Made by a program: the position numbers and the translations under genes
Shown here: positions 1-7,000 of the stretch, in pieces
Position numbering within the stretch: position 1 is the stretch's first letter
Layout: the number at the start of each line of letters is the position of its first letter
Notes under the pieces: model-generated
Database searches by the model: none
What the model was told of the DNA's origin: nothing
What the model saw: the letters and a program-made list of their open reading frames with translations, nothing else
Source of the DNA: an uncultured Eubacteriales bacterium
GTDB lineage: Bacteria > Bacillota > Clostridia > Christensenellales > CAG-138
Assembly (NCBI GenBank): GCA_900544965.1
Contig: UQXE01000053.1
Location: forward strand, 1-8,720
Direction of reading: 5' to 3'
DNA: 8,720 nucleotides

Positions 1-91
1 ATATAAGCGCTTGCGGCGGCCGACAGGGCCGCCAGAATGGAGACGTCCCAGCTTTTTGAGGGAATGGTCTGCCTGAAATGACGGAGGATTT

Positions 92-1129
92 ATGAAAACC
101 CAGGTGTTCAGGGCCGATGCGGGCGCCAAATATGCCGCGGGAGTGCTGCGCGCAGGCGGCCTTGTGGCGTTTCCTACAGAAACCGTATACGGCCTTGGGG
201 CTAACGGCCTTGACGGCAGGGCCGTGGCGCGCATATTTGAGGCAAAGGGCAGGCCCCAGGATAATCCATTGATACTTCACGTCGCGAGAAAGAGCGACGT
301 GAAGCCGCTGTGGACGCACATACCCGATCTTGCAAGGCGGCTTATGGACGCGTTTTGGCCGGGGCCTCTGACGCTTATATATAAAAAAAGCGATATCGTA
401 CCGGAAGAGGTAACCGCCGGCCTTGACACCGTGGCCGTGCGCATGAGCTCAAACAGGACGGCGCTCGAGCTGATACGCGAAGCGGGCGTGCCCGTGGCAG
501 CGCCCAGCGCCAACCTGTCGGGCAGGCCCAGCCCCACGGAAGCCGCGCATGTGCTGGAGGATCTCAACGGGCGCATAGATGTGATCCTTGACGGCGGACC
601 GTGCCAGGTCGGGCTTGAATCCACGGTGCTCTTGATATCAAAAACGCCGGCGATACTCCGGCCCGGGGCGGTTACGCGCGAGATGCTCGAGGCCGAGATA
701 GGCCGCGTTGAGCTGTCAGGCAGCATACTCAGGCCGCTTGGGGCCGGTGAAGCCGCTCCGTCCCCGGGCATGAGGCACAGGCATTACGCGCCCAACGCCG
801 AGGTGGTGGTGGCAGAGGGCCCGGCGCGCAGGGCGGCGGACCTGATACGCCGCGAATATGACGCGAGAGAAGCGGCGGGGCAGAGCTGCATAATTCTTGC
901 ATCCAAGGAGACGCAGTCCTTTTATAGGGGACGAAGATATGTTATAATAGGTTCCGCAAAGGACAAGCGGGAGATGTGCGCGAACCTTTTTGCGGCGCTT
1001 CGCGGGCATTCGGCGGATTACGACGTGATATTCGCCGAGGCCGTTTCCACCGACGAGCTTGGCCTTGCGTATATGAACAGGCTTCTCCGCGCGGCCGGCT
1101 TTAACGTGATTGGCGGGGATCAGCCCTGA
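92..1129 (+). CDS. L-threonylcarbamoyladenylate synthase, Sua5 type (two-domain)
   Basis: Predicted to make threonylcarbamoyl-AMP from threonine, bicarbonate and ATP, the first step of t6A formation at tRNA position 37, in the cytoplasm. The 345 residues fit the long Sua5 form rather than the short TsaC form. The YrdC domain spans about residues 5-205, with PTETVYGLG (28-36), KGRP (52-55), WPGPLT (89-94), APSANLSG (137-144), GLESTV (174-179) and LRPGAV (189-194). A linker with SPGMRHRHYAP (224-234) leads to the Sua5 C-terminal domain (about 235-340). The ATG at 92 follows GGAGG (83-87) at normal spacing. It is the first of four same-strand housekeeping genes. The following 97-base gap contains a 7-bp inverted repeat (AATCCGC at 1139-1145, GCGGATT at 1163-1169) without a T-tract. 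Family assignment is secure; the role in t6A is family knowledge. Confidence 0.96.
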   Translation: MKTQVFRADAGAKYAAGVLRAGGLVAFPTETVYGLGANGLDGRAVARIFEAKGRPQDNPLILHVARKSDVKPLWTHIPDLARRLMDAFWPGPLTLIYKKSDIVPEEVTAGLDTVAVRMSSNRTALELIREAGVPVAAPSANLSGRPSPTEAAHVLEDLNGRIDVILDGGPCQVGLESTVLLISKTPAILRPGAVTREMLEAEIGRVELSGSILRPLGAGEAAPSPGMRHRHYAPNAEVVVAEGPARRAADLIRREYDAREAAGQSCIILASKETQSFYRGRRYVIIGSAKDKREMCANLFAALRGHSADYDVIFAEAVSTDELGLAYMNRLLRAAGFNVIGGDQP

Positions 1130-1226
1130 TTTTAAGCGAATCCGCCGCGTATTTCGCTGATTGCGGATTGCGCCGGCATTTTGCCGCTGATATAAAACAA
1201 TTCTACCCATAAAGGAGACGACTATT

Positions 1227-1724
1227 TTGAAAACCCTGCTATTCGTCTGTACGGGCAACACCTGCCGAAGCCCAATGGCCGAAGCCCTGTTCGATGAACT
1301 GATAGACGACCACCCACGATTGCGCGGGAAGGTGCGCTGCGAGTCGGCGGGCACCATGGCGTGCGACGGGGCCCGAATCACGGAATTCGCCAAAAACGCG
1401 CTTGTGGACATGGGCGTAGACGCGTCGCGCCACCGCGCGCAGCAGCTTACGGCCAAGCTGGCGGACAACGCCGACCTCATACTTACAATGGAAGCCCAGC
1501 ATCTGGACGAGCTTGAGGCGATCTGCCCCCAGGCGGATCACAAGGCGCATACCCTTAAGGGATATGTCGCGGGAGTCGAGGGGTTCCCGGGCGACGGAGA
1601 GTTCGATATAGAGGATCCGTTCCGCGGACAGGCCGACGACTATGAAGAGGTGGCCGCCGAGATAAAAGCGGCGATTTCAAAGCTGATTGAAAAGCTGGAC
1701 GGGGAAATGGAGGATTTTGAATGA
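1227..1724 (+). CDS. ywlE: Low-molecular-weight protein arginine phosphatase (YwlE type)
   Basis: A 165-residue low-molecular-weight phosphatase fold. The P-loop CTGNTCRS lies at residues 8-15 (Cys8 nucleophile, Arg14 phosphate binding), and the general acid is expected at Asp130 in the DPF motif. The loop has Thr12 where tyrosine phosphatases of the family usually have Ile or Leu. In Bacillus YwlE this Thr selects phospho-arginine over phospho-tyrosine, so I infer arginine phosphatase activity, opposing a McsB-type arginine kinase that is not in this window. The start is TTG at 1227, chosen because AAAGGAG (1211-1217) sits 9 bases upstream and the conserved KTLLFVCTGN begins at once. Its stop overlaps the rpiB start (ATGA at 1721-1724), indicating translational coupling. 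Nothing looks damaged. Confidence 0.93.
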   Translation: MKTLLFVCTGNTCRSPMAEALFDELIDDHPRLRGKVRCESAGTMACDGARITEFAKNALVDMGVDASRHRAQQLTAKLADNADLILTMEAQHLDELEAICPQADHKAHTLKGYVAGVEGFPGDGEFDIEDPFRGQADDYEEVAAEIKAAISKLIEKLDGEMEDFE

Positions 1725-2176
1725 GGATTGCGATTGCCAGCGACCACGGCGGCTATAGGCTTAAGGAAACGCTTATCCCGTTCATAGCTTCGCTTGGCCA
1801 TGAAATTGACGATATGGGCTGTTTTTCCGAAGCCAGCGTGGACTATCCCGACTATGCCTTCCCGCTTTGCGAATCGGTGGCCGCGGGCGCGCATGACCGC
1901 GGGATCCTCATATGCGGCACAGGCATAGGCATGAGCATATGCGCCAACAAGGCGGATAAAATCCGCTGCGCGCTCTGCTGCGACGCGCTGTCGGCGCGCC
2001 TGACACGGGAGCATAACGACTCAAACGTGCTGGCGCTCGGAGGGCGGATAATAGGCGTGGAAACGGCTAAGGAGATCGTGCGCGTATGGCTTGAAACCGG
2101 GTTTTCCGGCGGCAGGCACGAAAAAAGGCTGCAAAAGATTGCCGGATATGAACAAAGGCGGATCCGGCCGGTTTGA
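1721..2176 (+). CDS. rpiB: Ribose-5-phosphate isomerase B
   Basis: Interconverts ribose 5-phosphate and ribulose 5-phosphate in the non-oxidative pentose phosphate pathway; some RpiB/LacAB relatives act on allose or galactose phosphates. The 151 residues match the usual RpiB length. Visible motifs are SDHGG (7-11), SVDYPDYA (39-46), the ILICGTGIGMSICANK segment (62-77) with the active-site Cys65, and EHNDSNVLALGGR (97-109) containing His98 and Asn99. These are the residues that define RpiB rather than RpiA. The start overlaps the ywlE stop by four bases, so no separate promoter is needed. The ywlE-rpiB-upp order is common in Firmicutes, which favours the ribose over the sugar-specific forms. 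The stop is followed after two bases by a 10-bp inverted repeat. Confidence 0.95.
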   Translation: MRIAIASDHGGYRLKETLIPFIASLGHEIDDMGCFSEASVDYPDYAFPLCESVAAGAHDRGILICGTGIGMSICANKADKIRCALCCDALSARLTREHNDSNVLALGGRIIGVETAKEIVRVWLETGFSGGRHEKRLQKIAGYEQRRIRPV

Positions 2177-2178
2177 TC

Positions 2179-2221
2179 AATGCCGCCCCGCGCCGCGTTT
2201 ATGCGGGCACAGGGCGGCATT
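2179..2221 (+). repeat. Perfect 10-bp inverted repeat between rpiB and upp
   Basis: AATGCCGCCC (2179-2188) pairs perfectly with GGGCGGCATT (2212-2221). The 23-base loop can form an inner 4-bp stem (CCGC 2193-2196 with GCGG 2203-2206). Only three T residues follow, so it is a poor intrinsic terminator on its own; it may be an attenuator, a processing site or a transcript-stabilising hairpin. Confidence 0.6.
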
Positions 2222-2231
2222 TCACGGCTTT

Positions 2232-2266
2232 GCCCATGTTTTTTGGTTGCATTCAATAAAATGGGC
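2232..2266 (+). repeat. Second inverted repeat in the upp leader
   Basis: GCCCAT (2232-2237) pairs with ATGGGC (2261-2266) around an AT-rich loop that includes TTTTTT (2239-2244). It ends 14 bases before the upp ribosome site (AGGAGGG, 2281-2287). GGGCGGC at 2263-2269, overlapping its right arm, is also complementary to the left arm of the upstream repeat (2182-2188), so the two folds compete. A regulatory role is inference only. Confidence 0.35.
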
Positions 2267-2295
2267 GGCTAAAACGATTAAGGAGGGCTTCACAC

Positions 2296-2925
2296 ATGGG
2301 AAAGGTATCGGTAATAGACCATCCGCTGGTCCAGCACAAGCTAAGCGTGCTTAGGGACAGGCGCACCGGCACAAAGGAATTTCGCGAACTGATCTATGAG
2401 ATGTCCATCATGCTTGGCTACGAAGCCACCCGCGGCCTCGCGCTTGAGGACGCGGTGGTGGAAACGCCGCTTGCTACCGCAAACGTTAAGGTGCTTTCGG
2501 ATAAAAAGCTCGGCATAGTGCCCATACTCAGGGCAGGCTTGGGAATGGTGGACGGCATTACTAGCCTTCTGCCCTCGGCAAAGGTGGGGCACATAGGGCT
2601 TTACCGCGATCCGGCGACGCTCAAGCCGATAGATTATTACTGCAAGCTGCCCGACGATATATGCGAACGCGACGTGATAGTAATGGATCCCATGCTGGCT
2701 ACGGGCGGGTCGGCGACAGCGGCAATAGGCGTGTTAAAGCGCGCGGGCTGCAAAAACATAAAGCTGATGTGCATAATCGCGGCGCCTGAGGGGCTTAAGG
2801 CGGTGCTTGAGGCCCATAACGACGTGGACGTGTTTTTGGCCTGCGTCGATGAAAGGCTGAACGAGCACGGCTTTATCATTCCAGGCCTCGGGGACGCCGG
2901 CGACAGGCTGTTCGGGACGAGATAG
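2296..2925 (+). CDS. upp: Uracil phosphoribosyltransferase
   Basis: Salvage enzyme that joins uracil to PRPP to give UMP and pyrophosphate in the cytosol. The 209 residues match the usual UPRT length. Motifs include PILRAGLGM (76-84), the PRPP-binding loop MDPMLATGGSA (130-140) and the uracil-binding tail IPGLGDAGDRLFG (195-207). The ATG at 2296 has AGGAGGG (2281-2287) eight bases upstream. It is the last gene of the + strand housekeeping run. In many Firmicutes a dCMP deaminase or ATP synthase cluster follows; here the next 327 bases are non-coding and lead into AT-rich DNA. The 119-base leader with two inverted repeats leaves room for its own regulation, but I see no known riboswitch or PyrR-type leader. 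Confidence 0.97.
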   Translation: MGKVSVIDHPLVQHKLSVLRDRRTGTKEFRELIYEMSIMLGYEATRGLALEDAVVETPLATANVKVLSDKKLGIVPILRAGLGMVDGITSLLPSAKVGHIGLYRDPATLKPIDYYCKLPDDICERDVIVMDPMLATGGSATAAIGVLKRAGCKNIKLMCIIAAPEGLKAVLEAHNDVDVFLACVDERLNEHGFIIPGLGDAGDRLFGTR

Positions 2926-3097
2926 CGGATGAAAAGGCGCCCCGCCGCCATGATGCGCGTGCGCATAAAGCGGAATAGCGGAATATTTGAAGCGTACGGT
3001 GTTTTACAACGGTATTGACCTGGAATAGCCCCTAAAACTCAAAAGGAAGTATAGCATAAAGACTTAATGCGTTTGTAAATACCGCGCGGTGTTTTTT

Positions 3098-3128
3098 AAA
3101 GCGTGTGCCCGACAGGGCATGCGCTTTT
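3098..3128 (+). terminator. Likely terminator hairpin downstream of upp
   Basis: AAAGCGTGTGCCC (3098-3110) and GGGCATGCGCTTT (3115-3127) form a 13-bp stem with two G-U wobbles and a GACA tetraloop, followed by one more T. The T-tract is short (TTTT, mostly inside the stem), so termination strength is uncertain. It lies about 170 bases after the upp stop and could end the upstream transcript or insulate the next gene. Confidence 0.55.
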
Positions 3129-3168
3129 ATAACCCTTATATGATGGAGTAAGATAAGGATTGTCATTG

Positions 3169-3175
3169 TTCGACA
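3169..3175 (-). promoter_or_regulatory. Exact Spo0A-box 7-mer upstream of the SpoIID-like pseudogene
   Basis: TTCGACA on the + strand is the reverse complement of the core 0A box TGTCGAA. It is centred about 40 bases before the TATAAT box at 3211, a plausible place for Spo0A control. A 7-mer is short: about one match on either strand is expected by chance in a window this size, so only position and the downstream sporulation-type gene lend it weight. Confidence 0.3.
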
Positions 3176-3210
3176 AAGCAAACCCCTGGTATCGTATATA
3201 TGCACTGTAC

Positions 3211-3216
3211 TATAAT
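3211..3216 (+). promoter_or_regulatory. Candidate -10 box for the SpoIID-like locus
   Basis: A perfect TATAAT lies 37 bases before the ATG at 3253 and is followed by a purine-rich ribosome site (TTGGAGG, 3242-3248). I see no good -35 hexamer 16-18 bases upstream and no TGn extension, so an activator-dependent promoter, or none, is possible. Confidence 0.4.
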
Positions 3217-3252
3217 AGAGCATGATGTATTAAGTAATTATTTGGAGGTTTA

Positions 3253-4605
3253 ATGAAAAAAGCAGTATCTGTTATTGTCGCTTTGATATTTATGTTTAAT
3301 GGAACATTACATTTAGCAAGCGCACTTGAAGATGATATCAGCTTGGAACGGTATACCGACTTAATAACAAAGTATTATGAGGCCATCAATAATAAGGACT
3401 ATGATAGCTAATTGGATCTTATAGGTTCAGAATATAAAGATGTTATGATATCCGCTTTACCTATGCTTATCAAAGAAAGAATTGGCTTGGGGGTTATTAA
3501 ATCAGTTGACCTCAAGTCAATTAAGATTATTGCCGACGTTTCAAAATCTGAATACTCAGAAATAAACAGTATTAAAAGAAATGAAGATAGTAAAGAAATA
3601 TATTCAATGAGGAACTTCCTTGTTAAATGCGATATGGAAGTGTATAATGAAAATGACTATTATTTCAGCGGCAATAATTATGCGAGTATTATATGTGGAT
3701 TTGTTAACGGTGAATTAAGAGTTATAGATGATAAATTACCTTTACCAGATGAAGTCGCGGAATATACCAGATAAAACATCTACATTGGATTATATCAACA
3801 ACCGTTTTGCGGAGGAAAGGCAAGGATTATATCTTTCTGATAAGTTTATTGATGAATACAAAGAAACAGCGACATATAACGGTATTATGCCCTCAAGCAT
3901 AAAGGTCCTTAGGATAGCAAAGAATAAAGTAGCGACCGTTAATTTTAAACAATACCGCCGTGTGTGATGGTATGTGAAGAAGGATATGAAGACAGACAAA
4001 CCGACTATAAAAAAGCATTTGCAATAGCAATAAAGCATTTTGGCTGGTTTAGGGTTTTAAAACCACACGGCGTCTTAGGCAGCGATATAAGAGATACTAG
4101 TCTTGACCAAGTATATAATCCAGAGTTGAGAAATCCTGCTAACTACCCAAAATGTGATCAAGCCATGCATGATACGTGGAGCACAGTTATGGTAAACTCA
4201 GAAAAGAGAATATTCAAGCCGCTTTACTATAATGAAGGCGCGGGGGCAAACTACGGAAATGAAACTCAGTATAAAGGCAGGATGTATGAATGGCAAGTAT
4301 GGAAAAAGCTCATACCTGGAGGCAGGAATTATGAACAGGTATTAAAATACTATTATAGCAACTGTACTGGAACATCAGCAGGAACTATAATAGTCTGTTC
4401 CAGCCATTCCGGCACTTATACAAATATCACCAGATCCACTCATTATGTGGAAGGCTGTACAAAATGTAAAGCAAAAATAGAAGAAAATCACACTTGGAGA
4501 TTGCAAGGGCAGTACAACGTATGTTCAAAATGCGGTTATTCCATAATGGTGGCAAGTACGCCATCCCCCGCGCCGAAGACCAGCAATATTACGTTGTTAA
4601 AATAA
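3253..4605 (+). pseudogene. Broken gene for a secreted SpoIID/LytB-like protein
   Basis: Encodes a signal peptide (from MKKAVSVIVALIF, cleavage likely near ASA/LE), then about 140 residues of unrecognised sequence, a SpoIID/LytB-like domain and a Cys-rich tail. SpoIID-like signals are NFKQY followed eight residues after the Tyr by Glu (the expected catalytic position), AFAIAIKHFGWFRVL, DIRDTSLDQVYNP, and YEWQVWKKL with YEQVLKYYY. In SpoIID this domain cleaves peptidoglycan glycan strands during engulfment. The tail has two CxxC pairs (codons 4456-4467 and 4522-4533), suggesting a small zinc ribbon. Three lesions break it: in-frame TAA at 3409; a +1 shift near 3769, so frame 0 stops at 3772-3774; and a shift at GTGTGTG (3960-3966) that returns to the first frame. 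Good ribosome site (3242-3248) and ATG. Sequencing error is a possible alternative. Confidence 0.78.
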
Positions 4606-4633
4606 GATTTAATATAATACAAGGAGAATGAAT

Positions 4634-5410
4634 ATGAGCAAGCTATCGGTTATTGCTGTTTTACTATGCGTATTATGTATTGCGGGCTGTTCTTATACAT
4701 ATAGTACACAGCCTAAACCATCACAACCCGCCCAGAACGCAATAGAAACGCCCGCCTTTTCACAAGCTTTGGAAACGCCAGGCAGCCCGCCTATACAAAA
4801 TGTTAGATTTTGTGACGAGCCGGAAGAGTATGTTGAGCTTGAGGAATTTCTTAGAGGGTTTGGTTTTGGGGACGATGAACGCTTAGAGTTATATCCATGG
4901 AGGCTTAAAAATGCAATATGGAGAAATTCATTTTATGATGAGGCCTCCGAGAAAGCTTATGTTTTACTATGCGCAACTTCTGAGGCGGAGTGTGCGTCCG
5001 GCGCAAATGTAGGTATCCCAGGCGATGAAGAGCACCGTATTGGAGGTAATGGAATCAACGTCAGGGTAATTAATAATAATCCAGCATATTCAGACGCCGC
5101 AAAGGAGGAAGTACGCTATTTAGTGGATAAGGAATCGACATTTAAGGTTTTCTATGACGATGTAGTAATTCTTCTTAACGGGTATGGAATCACTGAAAGA
5201 TCATATCCTATACTTGCGCCCCAACCAGCATATTCCATGCTAAAATACATAAACCATGATATTAACCGTGTGATAGAAGGTGTAAAAGGACCGGGAGAGC
5301 CAAATAGCATATACGAAATTTATTATTGTGGCAACGAGATAATATGGTTTGAACAGCTTGAAGACATCGGTGTAAAGGGCGTTGACTGGGATTATAAAGC
5401 GGAGAGCTAA
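4634..5410 (+). CDS. Unrecognised lipoprotein
   Basis: I do not recognise a family. The first 19 residues form a lipoprotein signal: Lys3, a hydrophobic stretch, then the lipobox I-A-G-Cys with Cys19, so the mature protein should be attached to the outer face of the membrane. A Pro/Gln/Thr-rich linker follows (about residues 24-55), then an acidic soluble domain of about 200 residues with several Cys and many Tyr and Trp. The start at 4634 is preferred over the in-frame ATG at 4628 because AAGGAG (4621-4626) is seven bases from 4634 but only one base from 4628. It begins 28 bases after the SpoIID-like pseudogene and shares its AT-rich composition, so the two probably formed one unit and arrived together. 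Its frame is intact. It has 258 codons before a TAA stop. Confidence 0.75.
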   Translation: MSKLSVIAVLLCVLCIAGCSYTYSTQPKPSQPAQNAIETPAFSQALETPGSPPIQNVRFCDEPEEYVELEEFLRGFGFGDDERLELYPWRLKNAIWRNSFYDEASEKAYVLLCATSEAECASGANVGIPGDEEHRIGGNGINVRVINNNPAYSDAAKEEVRYLVDKESTFKVFYDDVVILLNGYGITERSYPILAPQPAYSMLKYINHDINRVIEGVKGPGEPNSIYEIYYCGNEIIWFEQLEDIGVKGVDWDYKAES

Positions 5411-5450
5411 GAAACTACTAAATCCGCCCTTTAACTTTAGCATATTAAAA

Positions 5451-5495
5451 GTGGCGCAAGGGCTTTATAAACGGCTCATGCCGCCACCGTTTTTT
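5451..5495 (+). terminator. Candidate terminator of the lipoprotein gene
   Basis: GTGGCG (5451-5456) pairs with CGCCAC (5482-5487), and TTTTTT (5490-5495) follows after two bases. The 25-base loop is long and contains a competing small hairpin (CGGC 5472-5475 with GCCG 5480-5483). The position, 40 bases after the stop, fits a terminator. Confidence 0.45.
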
Positions 5496-5767
5496 GCTTA
5501 TGCTTATGCGGATTTTACGGCGGCAGTAGAGTAGGTTGTTGACAAAATAATATATTGCTTATCAGGGTGAAGCATAGTATTAAAAGATAGTTGAACAGGC
5601 TTTGGGGCGTCTAATCTGGTCACGAGAACTCCCATGGCCTTTGTTCTATGTCCCCAGATAAAAATAATAGGATAGGGGAAGCTCCGGATACATGGCAAGG
5701 CGCGGTTAAAGTCCTGCATTGCCGTCAGGTCTGCCGCGCCCCTTTTCAGGCTTTAAATGCCTGCTTT

Positions 5768-5793
5768 AAAAACCCGCCTCGGGGATACCCCCG
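5768..5793 (-). terminator. Candidate terminator of sigH
   Basis: Read on the - strand, CGGGG-GTAT-CCCCG (5793-5780) and an overlapping CCCG-AGG-CGGG hairpin (5783-5773) lead straight into TTTTT (5772-5768), about 55 bases after the sigH stop. Stems are short but GC-only, so this is a moderate candidate. Confidence 0.4.
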
Positions 5794-5847
5794 CTCAGGC
5801 CATTCGGCTTCCGGCACGCCTTTTGGCCGCGTTTACGGCATCCGCGC

Positions 5848-6486
5848 CTATGGGCAGTCGCGCCCCTCCTCCTCCATTATGTGCCTGACCTTGCGCTTAA
5901 TCCGCTGCAGGGCGTTGTCAATGGTCTTTTTATTGCAGCCAAGCATATCGGCTATTTCCTGATAGCTCTTTCCGTCGATAAACAGCGTGAGGGTTTTATA
6001 TTCAAGCTCGGTAAGGCGCTCCTTGATCTTGCGGATCATGCTGTCAACGCTTTCGCGCACTATCAGCATATCCTCGGGGTTATCCCTTGCGTGCGAGGGT
6101 ATCACGTCCATCATGGTGCGCTCGTATTCCTCGTTTCCAACGGGCCTGCTGAGGGAGATGTAGTTATTAAGCGGTATGTGCTTCATGCGGGTGGCGTTTT
6201 GTATCGCGGTAATCATCTGGCGCACTATGCACATCTCGGCAAAGGTCTTAAAAGCCGCCTGTCTGTCCGGCCTGTAATCCCGTATCGCCTTAAACAGCCC
6301 TATCATACCCTCCTGAAGGATATCATCCCTGTCGGCGCCCAATATAAAATACGACCTGGCCTTTATGCATACGATGTTTTTATACCTCAAATACAGCTCC
6401 TCATCAGCCAGTTCATCCCCCGCCTGCGCCATTGCCACAAGCTCGTCGTCGCGCAGGTCCCCATAATCCGCCGGCTCAGTGTTCAT
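5848..6486 (-). CDS. sigH: RNA polymerase sigma-H factor (sporulation/stationary phase)
   Basis: A 212-residue sigma-70-family factor that directs RNA polymerase to stationary-phase, competence and early sporulation promoters. Region 2 lies at about residues 29-107, with KARSYFILGADRDDILQEG, the GLFKAIRDYRPD segment and QNATRMKHIPLN. Region 4 lies at about 160-205, with DGKSYQEIADMLG and the helix-turn-helix KKTIDNALQRIKRKV. These match Bacillus SigH closely, and region 3 is absent as expected. The start is ATG at 6486, since AAAGGAGG (6502-6495) sits eight bases upstream; the longer in-frame TTG at 6516 would place that ribosome site inside the gene. The order rlmB-yacP-sigH is conserved in Firmicutes. 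Upstream is an unusually long 552-base gap to yacP. I saw no confident promoter for it. Confidence 0.95.
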   Translation of the reverse strand: MNTEPADYGDLRDDELVAMAQAGDELADEELYLRYKNIVCIKARSYFILGADRDDILQEGMIGLFKAIRDYRPDRQAAFKTFAEMCIVRQMITAIQNATRMKHIPLNNYISLSRPVGNEEYERTMMDVIPSHARDNPEDMLIVRESVDSMIRKIKERLTELEYKTLTLFIDGKSYQEIADMLGCNKKTIDNALQRIKRKVRHIMEEEGRDCP

Positions 6487-6696
6487 ATCGAATTCCTCCT
6501 TTATCCTCCAGCTCAAAGCTGCCCGCGCGCCAATGGTTCATAGCTTCGCGTTTTGCGCCTTGCCAGACGGTCTGTAGGCCCGCGCTGGGACCGCTTTAAT
6601 ACCGCTTACCGCGGGCGGACGCAGTCGTCGAAACAGCGCGAGCCCCTTGCGGCTGTCAAAGCGTTCGAACCGGCTATACTGTTGGCATCCGACTCC

Positions 6697-6793
6697 GGCA
6701 CGGCCCTAGTCCGTCCCGCCCTCGGCTGCTCAAGCGCCTGTACCTGGCGCGCTTATGCCGCCCTTTAGGGCATGTTCACCATATAGATCAATA
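6697..6793. repeat. Degenerate repeat copy A (carries a yacP-tail-like segment)
   Basis: Positions 6697-6745 resemble 7030-7079, the last 41 bases of yacP plus nine bases after its stop, including GCTGCTCAAGCGCCTG and the stop-spanning CCCTAGTCC. Positions 6755-6793 resemble 6866-6904 of copy B, sharing ATAGATCAATA and an ATGTTC box. The two halves make A a mosaic partner of both other copies. Confidence 0.6.
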
Positions 6794-6795
6794 TA

Positions 6796-6904
6796 CATGG
6801 CGGGTATCATGTCCGGCATAGGCGGGCACGGCCCTAGCCCGTCCCGCGCCTGTTTGCAGCGCGTCACGCCGTCCCTTGGGGTATGTTCCTATAATAGATC
6901 AATA
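6796..6904. repeat. Degenerate repeat copy B
   Basis: Positions 6796-6851 match 7001-7056 at 50 of 56 bases, and by eye all six differences are transitions. The match includes CATGGCGGGTATCATG and runs through the equivalent of the yacP stop codon into coding sequence. Positions 6825-6904 also align with copy A, with a gap of about 18 bases. Confidence 0.7.
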
Positions 6905-7000
6905 ATCAGTCCAAATATCAACCCGGCCGTCCATGCACGTGCCGCGGCGCAGCCAGCGATTACCCCGCGCGCCGGTATATCCGTCCCGCCTTTCCCAAAG

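Larger units (their letters stand above)
2926..3252. other. Non-coding gap after upp; GC-rich to AT-rich transition
   Basis: No supported gene lies here. The first 70 bases are GC-rich like upp; composition then turns AT-rich towards the next gene. It holds a palindrome followed by a T-run (ACCGCGCGGT at 3081-3090, then GTTTTTT), a strong hairpin (3098-3127), a Spo0A-box-like 7-mer (3169-3175) and a -10-like TATAAT (3211-3216). A 29-codon ATG frame at 2929 has no ribosome site and no recognisable sequence. Confidence 0.6.
5411..5847. other. Non-coding gap between convergent genes
   Basis: About 440 bases separate the lipoprotein and the sigH stop. Composition changes from AT-rich to GC-rich at about 5650-5700, the right edge of the AT-rich block. 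Besides the two candidate terminators listed, I see a small hairpin (CAGGC 5747-5751, GCCTG 5759-5763). A 71-codon - strand frame (5504-5719) has no ribosome site and no family I recognise, so I do not call it. The rpmG-secE-nusG genes that usually follow sigH in Firmicutes are absent. Confidence 0.55.

Noticed and set aside
1135..1169. Terminator between Sua5 and ywlE
   Set aside because: The 7-bp inverted repeat has a 17-base loop and no T-tract, and a second 6-bp pairing competes with it.
716..1480. Long antisense frame over Sua5 and ywlE
   Set aside because: It is a GC-rich shadow of two well-identified genes and its translation has no recognisable domain.
2929..3018. 29-codon frame just after upp
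   Set aside because: Its start resembles the MKR of dCMP deaminases, which often follow upp, but nothing after that matches and there is no ribosome site.
4613..4618. TATAAT as a separate promoter for the lipoprotein
   Set aside because: Transcription would start inside or after the ribosome site at 4621-4626, and there is no matching -35 box.
4628..4630. ATG at 4628 as lipoprotein start
   Set aside because: Only one base separates it from AAGGAG; the ATG at 4634 has normal spacing.
5504..5719. 71-codon - strand frame in the convergent gap
   Set aside because: It has no ribosome site, no recognised family and a mixed composition; it could be a decayed fragment but I cannot support it.
6514..6516. 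TTG as the start of sigH
   Set aside because: The strong AAAGGAGG at 6502-6495 would lie inside the gene and is ideally spaced for the ATG at 6486.
6655..6690. GTTCGAAC as a tRNA T-loop
   Set aside because: The flanking bases do not form a 5-bp T-stem, and no acceptor or anticodon arm can be drawn on either strand.
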